From Rhodospirillales bacterium (GTDB lineage: Bacteria > Pseudomonadota > Alphaproteobacteria > CACIAM-22H2), in NCBI GenBank assembly GCA_016195145.1, contig JACQAF010000046.1, forward strand, positions 1-7,075: 7,075 nucleotides of DNA. Reading direction: 5' to 3'. Position 1 is the first letter of the stretch. Every line of letters begins with the position of its first letter. Positions 1 through 6,123 of this stretch are shown in pieces. Made by a program: the position numbers and the translations under genes. The notes under the pieces were generated by a model, which saw only the letters and a program-made list of their open reading frames with translations, was not told where the DNA came from and did no database searches.

Positions 1-1
1 C

Positions 2-676
2 GGCACCGGCCAGCGCGGCCCGTCCCTTGGCACAGGAACGTCGGCGCGTGAGACGGCGCTCGCTTCGCCCTGGGACCTCGAAATCGCCGGCCAGGCCCTG
101 TTCTTCGCCAATGCCGGAACCCACCAGCTCGGCGCGCTCGACCTTGCGCGCGGGATCGTGCGGCGGCTCGCCGGCATCGGCCACGAGGCGATCGCCGACG
201 GCCCGGCCGACGACGCCCGGCTTGCCCAGCCAAGCGGCCTCGCGCTCGACGCCGCCGGCCAGCGACTCTATTTCGCCGATAGCGAGACATCCGCCGTCCG
301 GGTCCTGATCCTCGGCGATGCACCGCGCATCGAAACCCTGGTCGGCACGGGGCTGTTCGATTTCGGCCATGTTAATGGCGATTTTGCGACGGCGCGGCTC
401 CAGCACCCTCTCGGCCTCGCCTGGCAGCCCGATGGCGGACAGGTGCTGGTCGCCGACAGCTATAACGGCCGTATCCGGGCCCTCGATCCCGGCGCGCGCC
501 GGGCGAGCGACGCCGACGAAGGCGTCGAATGCGCCGACCCGGTATGCCTGCCGGCCGGCGAGCCTGCCGGCATCGCCGTCGCGGGCCCCGACCGGGCGTT
601 GGTGGTCGACACCAATAATCACCGCGTCGTAGAGTACGACTTTGCCGCACGTCGCTACCGCAGCTGGGCCGCCTGA
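2..676 (+). CDS. NHL-repeat beta-propeller protein, C-terminal part (5' end outside window)
   Basis: The frame is open from the left edge to TGA, so 224 C-terminal residues are visible and the start is missing. The fragment shows successive NHL-type blades: SPWDL near 22-26, QPSGLALD near 76-83 followed by LYFADSETSAVR at 89-100, QHPLGLAW near 134-141 with VLVADSYNGRIR at 148-159, and GEPAGIAV near 187-193 with VVDTNNHRV at 201-209. A Cys pair sits in the CADPVCLP segment at 177-184. This pattern matches the C-terminal propeller of NHLRC2-like bacterial proteins, which usually carry a thioredoxin-like domain in front. That domain would lie outside the window and is not seen. No catalytic residue is visible in the propeller, and the substrate or partner is unknown. 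An internal ATG at 158 could be mistaken for the start, but NHL sequence continues well upstream of it. The aminotransferase begins 65 bases downstream. Confidence 0.85.
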   Translation, partial: GTGQRGPSLGTGTSARETALASPWDLEIAGQALFFANAGTHQLGALDLARGIVRRLAGIGHEAIADGPADDARLAQPSGLALDAAGQRLYFADSETSAVRVLILGDAPRIETLVGTGLFDFGHVNGDFATARLQHPLGLAWQPDGGQVLVADSYNGRIRALDPGARRASDADEGVECADPVCLPAGEPAGIAVAGPDRALVVDTNNHRVVEYDFAARRYRSWAA

Positions 677-741
677 GCCGGCGCGGGACGCGACGACGCG
701 GCCCAGCCGCCAAACGTCCGTCGCCAATATAGAGGCCGCAC

Positions 742-1860
742 ATGACCACGAGCCGCATCACGCCCCGGGGCAATTCGCTGGCGAGCCGCGACATCGCGTC
801 GCTCGTCCACCCCTATACCAACCTCAAAGTCCACGAGAAGGAAGGTCCGCTCGTCATCACGCGCGGCGAAGGCATCTATATCTACGACGAAACCGGCAAG
901 CAGTTCATCGAGGGGCTCGCCGGCCTGTGGTCGACCTCACTCGGCTTCAACGAGCCGCGGCTGGTCGCGGCGGCGACGCGCCAGCTTGAGAAGCTGCCCA
1001 CCTATCACATCTTCGCCCATAAATCGCACGACGTCGCGATCGAGCTTGCCGAGCGGCTGCTCGCCCTCGCTCCCGTGCCGATGTCGAAAGTATTCTTCGC
1101 CAATTCCGGGTCGGAGGCGAACGACACGGCGATCAAGCTCGTCTGGTACTACAACAACGCGCTCGGCCGGCCGCGCAAGAAGAAGATCATTTCGCGCCAG
1201 CGGGCCTATCACGGCGTGACCGTGGCGACCGCGAGCCTCACCGGCCTGCCCAATAATCACCGCGATTTCGACCTGCCGATCGCCAATATCCTTTTCGCCG
1301 ACTGCCCGCATCATTACGGCTTCGCCGAGCCGGGCGAAAGCGAGGACGCCTTCGCCGGCCGCCTCGCCGACAATCTCGAAAAATTGATCCAGCGCGAAGA
1401 CCCCGACACCATCGCCGCGTTCATCGCCGAGCCGGTGATGGGCGCCGGCGGCGTAATCGTCCCGCCGGCCGCCTATTTCGCCAAGATCCAGCCGGTCCTG
1501 AAAAAATACGACATCCTGTTCATCGTCGACGAAGTGATCTGCGGCTTCGGGCGCACCGGCAAAATGTTCGGCACGCAGACCTTCGATCTCAAGCCCGACA
1601 TGATCACCGTCGCCAAGGCGCTGTCGTCGGCTTATCTGCCGATTTCGGCGCTGATGGTGTCCGAGCCGATCTGGCAGACGATGGTCAAGGAGAGCGAGAA
1701 AATCGGCGTCGTGCGCCCGCTTTTCGGCGACCGCATCGGCGTTTGCCCACCCTTGATCATCACCGAGGAACAGATCGACGAGTTGTGGCGGCGCTTCGGC
1801 CAAGCGCTCGACGATACGGCGGCGATGGTCCGCGCCAAGGGGCTGGCGCCGGCCGCCTGA
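742..1860 (+). CDS. Class III PLP-dependent aminotransferase (omega-amino acid:pyruvate type), internally deleted
   Basis: The family transfers an amino group from an omega-amino acid or amine to pyruvate or a similar keto acid, using PLP in the cytoplasm. Visible family features are GLAGLWS at 58-64, the phosphate-binding SGSEAND at 122-128, the ring-stacking YHG at 156-158, DEVICGFGRTG at 263-273 with Asp263 expected to hold the PLP pyridine nitrogen, and catalytic Lys292 in TVAKALSSAY. The ATG follows AGAGG at 731-735. The protein is 372 residues; relatives are about 450-460. The sequence reads normally to EKIGV (319-323) and then jumps to VRPLFGDRIGVCPPLI from 324, which belongs much nearer the C-terminus in the family. 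The missing block should include the FGHGYTYSGHP-type segment, whose Thr contacts PLP phosphate across the dimer, and the start of the small C-terminal domain. Activity is therefore doubtful although the frame is intact. The exact substrate cannot be told; SpuC-like and beta-alanine/taurine-type enzymes share these motifs. Confidence 0.85.
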   Translation: MTTSRITPRGNSLASRDIASLVHPYTNLKVHEKEGPLVITRGEGIYIYDETGKQFIEGLAGLWSTSLGFNEPRLVAAATRQLEKLPTYHIFAHKSHDVAIELAERLLALAPVPMSKVFFANSGSEANDTAIKLVWYYNNALGRPRKKKIISRQRAYHGVTVATASLTGLPNNHRDFDLPIANILFADCPHHYGFAEPGESEDAFAGRLADNLEKLIQREDPDTIAAFIAEPVMGAGGVIVPPAAYFAKIQPVLKKYDILFIVDEVICGFGRTGKMFGTQTFDLKPDMITVAKALSSAYLPISALMVSEPIWQTMVKESEKIGVVRPLFGDRIGVCPPLIITEEQIDELWRRFGQALDDTAAMVRAKGLAPAA

Positions 1861-1890
1861 CCGTTATTTTTCGGCGTGGGCGACATGGTC

Positions 1891-1912
1891 AAGGGGCATC
1901 GCCGAGCCCCTT
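1891..1912 (+). terminator. Possible hairpin terminator after the aminotransferase
   Basis: AAGGGGC at 1891-1897 and GCCCCTT at 1906-1912 form a perfect 7-bp stem with an 8-base loop, 31 bases after the aminotransferase stop. It is followed by only one more T and then CCCC, so there is no proper U-tract and the strength is uncertain. It would separate the aminotransferase transcript from hemA, whose start is 65 bases further on. Confidence 0.4.
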
Positions 1913-1976
1913 TCCCCGCGCCGGATTTGATGTTTAACTTGCGGTTGGCGCGAACTTCAGCCGAGCGGTTCGTTTG

Positions 1977-3188
1977 ATGGATTATGAGAAATTTTTTACC
2001 GACGCCGTCGCCCGCCTGAGAGCGGAAGGCCGCTATCGCGTCTTCGCCGATCTTGAACGCCGGCCGGGCGAGTTTCCGCGCGCCATCTGGCATGGCCCCG
2101 AAGGACCGGTCGAGGTCACCGTCTGGTGCTCCAACGACTATCTCGGCATGGGCCAGCATCCGGCCGTGCTGGCGGCGATGGAAGCGGCGCTGAAGAAATA
2201 CGGCGCCGGCGCCGGCGGCACGCGCAACATCGCGGGCACGCATCACAATCTCGTGTTGCTGGAAGCCGAGCTGGCCGATCTGCATGGCAAGGAATCGGCG
2301 CTCGTCTTTTCGTCCGGCTATAACGCCAACGAATCGGCGCTCAGCACCATCGCCCGGCTGATGCCGGGCTGCATGGTGTTCTCGGACGCGCTCAATCACG
2401 CCTCGATGATCGAGGGCATCCGTCATGGCGGCAGCGATAAGCAGATTTTCACCCATAATGACGTCGCCGATCTCGAGCGCCGCCTGCGCGCCGCCGACCC
2501 GACGCGTCCGAAGCTGATCGCCTTCGAATCCGTCTATTCGATGGACGGCGACATCGCGCCGATCGGCACCTTCTGCGAACTCGCCCGGCGCTACGGCGCG
2601 ATGACCTATCTCGACGAGGTGCATGCCGTCGGCCTGTACGGGCCGCGCGGCGCCGGCGTGGCCGAGCGCGACGGCGTAATGGACCGGGTCGACGTTATCC
2701 AGGGCACGCTCGCCAAGGGCTTCGGCGTCGTCGGCGGTTATATCGCCGCCCCGGCCGCGCTGATCGACGCCGTGCGCAGCTATGCGAACGGCTTCATCTT
2801 TTCCAGCGCCATGCCGCCGGTGATCGCCGCCGGCGCGCTGGCCAGCGTCCGCCACCTCAAATCCAGCCAGGCCGAGCGCGACCGTCATCAGGAACGCGCC
2901 CGGCGCCTCAAACGCCTGCTGGCCGAGGCCGGCCTGCCGGCGATGCCGTCGGAAAGCCATATCGTGCCGGTCTTCGTCGGCGACGCGCGGGCGTGCAAGC
3001 ACGCATCGGACGAATTGCTGGCCCGGCACCGCATTTACGTGCAGCCGATCAATTATCCGACCGTACCGCGCGGCGCCGAACGCCTGCGCATCACGCCCTC
3101 GCCGCGCCATGACGATGCGGCGATGGACCGCCTCGTCGCCGCGCTCGAAGACGTGTGGACGCGCCTGCGCCTGTCGCGCGCGGCCTAG
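1977..3188 (+). CDS. hemA: 5-aminolevulinate synthase
   Basis: This enzyme condenses glycine and succinyl-CoA to 5-aminolevulinate, CO2 and CoA. It is the first step of heme and other tetrapyrrole synthesis by the C4 route typical of Alphaproteobacteria. It is a cytoplasmic PLP enzyme of the alpha-oxoamine synthase family. The 403-residue length is normal. Visible family features are the N-terminal MDYEKFF, SNDYLG at 52-57, the glycine-rich GAGAGGTRNIAGTHH at 76-90, FSSGYNAN at 111-118, NHASMIEGIR at 140-149, DEVHAVGLYG from Asp213 (Asp213 and His216 at the cofactor), catalytic Lys247 in TLAKGFG, and IYVQPINYPTVP near 353-364. I chose ATG at 1977 rather than the TTG immediately before it because family members begin MDYEKFF; GAGCGG at 1963-1968 is a weak ribosome site. 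I see no Cys-Pro heme regulatory motif. The gene looks intact and probably has its own promoter in the 116-base gap upstream. The regulator gene follows after 39 bases. Confidence 0.97.
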   Translation: MDYEKFFTDAVARLRAEGRYRVFADLERRPGEFPRAIWHGPEGPVEVTVWCSNDYLGMGQHPAVLAAMEAALKKYGAGAGGTRNIAGTHHNLVLLEAELADLHGKESALVFSSGYNANESALSTIARLMPGCMVFSDALNHASMIEGIRHGGSDKQIFTHNDVADLERRLRAADPTRPKLIAFESVYSMDGDIAPIGTFCELARRYGAMTYLDEVHAVGLYGPRGAGVAERDGVMDRVDVIQGTLAKGFGVVGGYIAAPAALIDAVRSYANGFIFSSAMPPVIAAGALASVRHLKSSQAERDRHQERARRLKRLLAEAGLPAMPSESHIVPVFVGDARACKHASDELLARHRIYVQPINYPTVPRGAERLRITPSPRHDDAAMDRLVAALEDVWTRLRLSRAA

Positions 3189-3227
3189 CCCCTTACCGGC
3201 GGCGCGACGGCGGCGTATGCTGACGCC

Positions 3228-3788
3228 ATGCCGATGTATCGCGACCAGTCCCTGATTCCGACCGAGGCGATCCGCCTCGCCGCCCTCGGCAGCCTCGCCG
3301 AGAAGCCGCGGCATTACGGCAAGCTAGCGGTCGAGGTACGGCATTTCGCCAGCCGCATGCTCGGTCCGACGCTCGATATCCTCGGCACCTCGATCGAGCT
3401 CTTGCGTTACGAAGGGCTGATCGAGCCGATCGGCCGCATGGCCGGGCCGGGACAGAGCCTGACCGCCGACACCGAGGTGCGGATCACCGACGCCGGCCGC
3501 GCCGCCCTGATGGAGCTGCTGACCAGCCGGGTGCGCGCGCCGATGACCGATTTGTCGCGCATGGTCGTGGCGCTCAAACTGCGGTTCCTCCACCTGCTCG
3601 GCCGCGAGGAACAGCGCGCCCAGTTCGAGATGCTGGTCGAGCTGGCGACGGCCGAGCTTGCCCGCCTGCGCGACCTCGCCAGCCAGGAATCGACCGGCGA
3701 TAGCCCGCTCGGCGACTGGCTTATCCACGAAATTACCCAGACCGAGGAACGCCTCGCCTGGTATCGCGACCGTCTGGCGAAGCTGTAA
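3228..3788 (+). CDS. PadR-like winged-helix transcriptional regulator (putative)
   Basis: A 186-residue soluble protein. Residues about 16-95 look like a winged-helix domain: the helical EAIRLAALGSLAE, a probable recognition helix around LDILGTSIELLRYEGLIE (49-66), and a wing ending in VRITDAGRAAL (84-94), the LT..G-type ending common in PadR and MarR relatives. Residues about 106-186 are predicted helical and charged, including ELATAELARLRDL and TEERLAWYRDRL. This resembles the C-terminal dimerisation helices of PadR proteins that act on Vir_act_alpha_C-type contacts. The start could be ATG 3228 or ATG 3234 (MYRDQSLIP); neither has a good Shine-Dalgarno. It lies 39 bases after hemA on the same strand and converges with the SDR gene, leaving only 19 bases between stops. 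No ligand-binding residue can be identified. The family call rests on fold-like pattern, so the DNA target and any link to hemA are unknown. Confidence 0.6.
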   Translation: MPMYRDQSLIPTEAIRLAALGSLAEKPRHYGKLAVEVRHFASRMLGPTLDILGTSIELLRYEGLIEPIGRMAGPGQSLTADTEVRITDAGRAALMELLTSRVRAPMTDLSRMVVALKLRFLHLLGREEQRAQFEMLVELATAELARLRDLASQESTGDSPLGDWLIHEITQTEERLAWYRDRLAKL

Positions 3789-3807
3789 ACGCCGCCGGTC
3801 CATCGCC

Positions 3808-4545
3808 TCAATAGAGGTGCTGGCCGCCGGTGACGAAAATCTCGCTGCCCGTCACATAGGCGAAATCGGGCGAGCAGAGTTGATAGACGACGCCGGCGAC
3901 CTCGGCCGTCGTGCCCATGCGGTGCATGGGGATGCGGGTGATCAGCGGCTCGTATTCCGCGCCGACCATCTCGGTCTCGATTTCGCCCGGCGCCACGGCA
4001 TTGACCCGCACGCCAAGCGCGGCGAATTCCACCGCCATCTCGCGGGTCAGCGCCGACAGCGCCGCCTTCGACGTCGAATAGGCCGACCCGGCGAAGGGAT
4101 GCACGGCGTGGCCGGCGATCGAGGTGATGTTGACGATCGCCCCCTTGCCCTTGGCCAGCGCCGACGCAAAACCGCGGGCAAGCTCGATCGGCGCGTAAAA
4201 GTTAAGCTCGAAGACGCCATGCCAGTCCTCGACCTCGCCGTGCAGCACGCCAAGGCGTTCCTTGTACGATGTCTTGGGCGAGATGCCGGCGTTGTTGACC
4301 AGCGCATGCACGGCCGAATCGCCGAGATGGCGATTCACCTCCTCGACGAAACGCCGGCGGCTGACGGGATCGGCCAGATCGGCGGCGACATGATGCGCCC
4401 AATTGGGGTCGCGCCGGCAATCGGCCGGCACGTCCTCGCGCGAGCAGGTAAAAATCCGCCAGCCGGCGTCGCTGAAGCGCTTGACCGTCGCGTGGCCGAT
4501 GCCGCGCGAGGCGCCGGTGAGGATGAGGGTGTTGCGATGGGGCAT
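3808..4545 (-). CDS. Short-chain dehydrogenase/reductase (SDR), classical type
   Basis: A 245-residue NAD(P)-dependent oxidoreductase of normal length for a classical SDR. The cofactor-binding TGASRGIG is at 10-17, NNAGIS at 84-89, and the catalytic tetrad is Asn115, Ser142 (in NITSIAG), Tyr156 and Lys160 (in YSTSK). NAVAPGEIETEM follows near 182-193, and the C-terminal VTGSEIFVTGGQHLY is typical. Arg36 after the second beta strand (TCSRED) favours NADP(H) over NAD(H), by family rule. The start is well fixed: an in-frame TAG at 4558-4560 lies five codons before the ATG. No clear Shine-Dalgarno is visible. The substrate cannot be assigned; the sequence is FabG-like but without an acyl-carrier-protein operon around it. 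It begins 49 bases after the 118-residue unknown gene on the same strand, so co-transcription is possible but not shown. It converges with the regulator. Confidence 0.9.
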   Translation of the reverse strand: MPHRNTLILTGASRGIGHATVKRFSDAGWRIFTCSREDVPADCRRDPNWAHHVAADLADPVSRRRFVEEVNRHLGDSAVHALVNNAGISPKTSYKERLGVLHGEVEDWHGVFELNFYAPIELARGFASALAKGKGAIVNITSIAGHAVHPFAGSAYSTSKAALSALTREMAVEFAALGVRVNAVAPGEIETEMVGAEYEPLITRIPMHRMGTTAEVAGVVYQLCSPDFAYVTGSEIFVTGGQHLY

Positions 4546-4594
4546 GGCCGGCGCAGTCTAGGCGAAACCGCCGGCCCCGCCAACCGCCCGTGCG

Positions 4595-4951
4595 TTATCT
4601 TACCGAGACAATGCGGAACGGGCGGGCGGTGCCGTCATGTTCGGTAATCGAGACATACTCGCCTTCAACGAAGACATGGCGGTCGAATTTGAAGATCGGC
4701 TCATCGTCCTCGTCGCCGGGCCCATATGAAAAAACCCAGCGGTTATGGGCATGGACAAGATTCCCGTGCTCGTCGTCTTCTCCCTGCCAGAAGCGGCGTA
4801 CGACGCATTTATCGCGGGCCGTCTTCCATCCGGCCGGGTCGAAATGCCCTTTGGCGTCGAGCGGCGCGACGAATTCATAGCCGCAATGGCGGTTGCCTTC
4901 GGGAAATTCCTTGGTGCGGGCAAGCTCCAAGAGAATGCGTTTGAGCGGCAC
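4595..4951 (-). CDS. Conserved small protein of unknown function (118 aa)
   Basis: A 118-residue, soluble-looking protein with no signal peptide or membrane segment. The start is GTG at 4951, supported by AAAGGAAG about 8 bases upstream on the same strand. It starts PLKRILLELART, then has an acidic and aromatic middle (YEFVAPLDAKGHFDPAGW at 25-42, FWQGEDDEHGN at 54-64, YGPGDEDDEP at 76-85) and ends VFVEGEYVSITEHDGTARPFRIVSV. The alternation of short hydrophobic and charged stretches suggests a small beta-rich fold. I recall similar hypothetical proteins in Alphaproteobacteria but no function for them, and I recognise no catalytic motif. His and Cys residues (His22, Cys23, Cys49) are present but form no known metal site. 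The gene follows the 96-residue unknown after only 18 bases, so the pair is almost certainly co-transcribed. Confidence 0.75.
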   Translation of the reverse strand: MPLKRILLELARTKEFPEGNRHCGYEFVAPLDAKGHFDPAGWKTARDKCVVRRFWQGEDDEHGNLVHAHNRWVFSYGPGDEDDEPIFKFDRHVFVEGEYVSITEHDGTARPFRIVSVR

Positions 4952-4969
4952 GGCTGGCTTCCTTTCAGA

Positions 4970-5260
4970 TCAGGTCGGGAAATTCCTGTCGCCGGGCGCG
5001 ACGCAATCGGGATAGGTGTCGTAGAACTGCCTGAGCACGAGCTTGAGTTTGATCGCGTGCCTCTGGTCGCCGCGCGCCTTGGCTGCGGCGATGTCGTCGA
5101 GGATGATGCGCCGGATGCGCGGCGGACCGTCCGGACCGGTCACAAGATAGGCGCCGAGTTCGGCGGCGATGACCTCGGGCAGGTGCTCGTGCTCGGCGAT
5201 GGCCGGGATTTCCTCCTCGGTCAGATCGCATAGTCCGAAACAGTCCTTGAGCGTCAGCAT
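4970..5260 (-). CDS. Conserved small protein of unknown function (96 aa)
   Basis: A 96-residue soluble protein beginning MLTLKDCFGLCDLTEEEI, followed by an amphipathic AIAEHEHLPEVIAAELGAYL (residues about 19-38), a short loop with PDGPPRIRR, and a second helical block DDIAAAKARGDQRHAIKLKLVLRQF (about 55-79). It is probably all-alpha. Cys7 and Cys11 near the N-terminus and His23/His25 in EHEH are notable, but I cannot say they bind anything. I chose ATG at 5260 because the conserved-looking sequence starts there and AAGGCG precedes it. The frame is open upstream to an ATG at 5287, but those nine extra residues look unlike protein N-termini of this kind and would run to within a few bases of the USP stop. 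It begins 31 bases after the USP stop and ends 18 bases before the next gene. A role in the same low-oxygen or stress response as the USP is inferred only from position. Confidence 0.75.
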   Translation of the reverse strand: MLTLKDCFGLCDLTEEEIPAIAEHEHLPEVIAAELGAYLVTGPDGPPRIRRIILDDIAAAKARGDQRHAIKLKLVLRQFYDTYPDCVAPGDRNFPT

Positions 5261-5291
5261 CGTTCGCCTTGCCGGCCCCGCGGCCATGCCT

Positions 5292-5972
5292 TCAATGCGC
5301 CATCAGCACGGGCAGCTTGGCGTGCCCGAGGACATGGCGCGTGACGCCGCCAAACACCATCTGGCGCAGACGGTTGTGGGTATAGGCGCCCATCACCAAC
5401 ATGCCGGCGCCGATTTTTTGCGCCTCTTCCAGAAGATGAGGGCCGACGGCGGCGGTATGCACCTCGGGCGTCACCGTATCGGCCCGCACGCCATGCCAGG
5501 CGAGATAGGAAATCAGCGGGTCGGCGTCGGCCGCTGTGGCGCCCTCCTTGGCGGCGACAACAACAACCCGCGTCGACAACGCAAGAAACGGTAGGGAGAA
5601 GGAGACGGCGCGGGCCGATTCGGCGCTGCCGTTCCACGCCACGACCGCCGCGCCGCCGCCAATGCCGGTCCCGGCGGCGGGCGGCGCGACGATTACAGGT
5701 CGCCCGGTGTCGAGCAACGCCGCCTCGAAGGTCACGGTCGAAGCGATCGCGCCGCTGGATGTCGGCTGCGCCGCGACGATCAGGTCGGCCACCCGGCCGC
5801 GCCGGGCCACGCGTTCGTCCTCAGCCCCGGTTTCCTCGACCCATGCGACCGACGGTCCGACCGCGCCGCCCGGCCGCTCGATCAGCGGCAGATCGGCTGT
5901 CTTGCGCCACGCTTCGAAGGTCTGCTTGGCGCGCTCGGCCTTGGTCGTCGTGTCGCGTTGGGCCGCCGCCAT
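5292..5972 (-). CDS. Universal stress protein (UspA family), N-terminally truncated
   Basis: A tandem-type USP of which 226 residues are open in this frame. The end of the first domain is visible (ADLIVAAQP at 62-70, RPVIVAPP at 91-98). The second domain runs from AVVAWNGSAESARAV (109-123) through RADTVTPEV to the C-terminal GAGMLVMGAYTHNRLRQMVFGGVTRHVL (188-215), the usual nucleotide-binding loop region of this alphaproteobacterial subgroup. Such proteins are normally about 270-280 residues and start with a strand like MSLKIILAP. That strand is present at 6025-5972 but in another frame; in this frame a TAA at 6015-6017 blocks extension. The ORF therefore starts at ATG 5972, where GGAG (5980-5983) sits 7 bases upstream and could serve as a ribosome site. 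The first beta-alpha-beta unit is missing, so the first domain cannot fold normally; the second may still. The product class is sure; whether the gene works is not. Confidence 0.85.
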   Translation of the reverse strand: MAAAQRDTTTKAERAKQTFEAWRKTADLPLIERPGGAVGPSVAWVEETGAEDERVARRGRVADLIVAAQPTSSGAIASTVTFEAALLDTGRPVIVAPPAAGTGIGGGAAVVAWNGSAESARAVSFSLPFLALSTRVVVVAAKEGATAADADPLISYLAWHGVRADTVTPEVHTAAVGPHLLEEAQKIGAGMLVMGAYTHNRLRQMVFGGVTRHVLGHAKLPVLMAH

Positions 5973-6025
5973 GATGCATCTCCATCGCCGCCGGCGATCG
6001 GGGCCAGTATGATTTTAAGGCTCAT
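5882..6025 (-). pseudogene. Frameshifted N-terminal piece of the universal stress protein gene
   Basis: ATG at 6025 follows a strong GAGGAGG and opens a frame reading MSLKIILAPIAGGDGDAS, a typical first beta strand and loop of a USP. After residue 18 it turns into arginine/proline-rich out-of-frame sequence and stops at TGA 5882-5884 after 47 codons. The USP body is open from 5972 in another frame, 53 bases downstream. I read this as the original start of the USP gene, separated from its body by a deletion of roughly 40-50 codons that is not a multiple of three, with the junction close to 5970-5980. A separate short leader peptide is possible, but the USP-like residues argue against it. Confidence 0.6.
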
Positions 6026-6034
6026 TGTTATTTT

Positions 6035-6041
6035 CCTCCTC
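6035..6041 (-). promoter_or_regulatory. Strong Shine-Dalgarno for the original USP start
   Basis: On the - strand GAGGAGG lies 9 bases before the ATG at 6025. It is the best ribosome site in the window and marks 6025, not 5972, as the ancestral USP start. Confidence 0.75.
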
Positions 6042-6078
6042 AATCGCGCAATCGCGTTCAGCCGATCTACCGACCCGA

Positions 6079-6084
6079 TGTTAC
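6079..6084 (-). promoter_or_regulatory. Candidate -10 element (TAACAT) of the USP promoter
   Basis: On the - strand TAACAT resembles the sigma-70 -10 hexamer. A start about 7 bases downstream (near 6072) would place the centre of the FNR-type site (6115.5) at about -43, close to the -41.5 of class II FNR/CRP-family promoters, where the activator replaces the -35 box. No good -35 hexamer is seen. The hexamer is short, so support comes mainly from the spacing. Confidence 0.4.
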
Positions 6085-6107
6085 TACCACTTACCGCGCA
6101 ACGTCTA

Positions 6108-6123
6108 ATTGACCTAGCTCAAT
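6108..6123 (-). promoter_or_regulatory. FNR/FixK/Anr-type operator upstream of the USP gene
   Basis: ATTGACCTAGCTCAAT is symmetric at 14 of 16 positions: ATTGA and TCAAT arms around a CTAG core, with only the C/C pair at 6113 and 6118 unmatched. It fits the family form TTGA-N6-TCAA recognised by FNR, FixK and Anr proteins, which activate genes at low oxygen. It covers the TGA stop of the upstream kinase gene (6119-6121) and lies about 90 bases before the USP ATG at 6025. USP genes are known targets of such regulators in other proteobacteria, for example Anr-controlled USP genes in Pseudomonas. No regulator gene is in the window. Confidence 0.7.

Noticed and set aside
937..1803. 288-codon open frame on the - strand opposite the aminotransferase
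   Set aside because: Antisense shadow; composition rich in Gly/Asp/Arg with no domain, while the + strand frame carries all class III aminotransferase motifs.
1927..1943. Possible FNR-type site before hemA (TTGATGTTTAACTT)
   Set aside because: The left arm TTGAT is good, but the right arm AACTT does not match ATCAA at several positions and there is no symmetry.
1632..3314. Long open frame of 560 codons on the - strand opposite hemA
   Set aside because: It lies antisense to an unmistakable hemA and the end of the aminotransferase. Its translation is Arg/Gly/His-rich low-quality sequence, typical of antisense frames in high-G+C DNA.
4561..4572. GGCG-AAAC-CGCC hairpin between the 118-residue gene and the SDR
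   Set aside because: The stem is only 4 bp with no T-run on either strand, too weak to call a terminator.
3658..4647. 329-codon open frame on the + strand across the SDR
   Set aside because: It overlaps the well-supported SDR and the regulator 3' end, and reads as Arg/Ala/Gly-rich shadow sequence without motifs.
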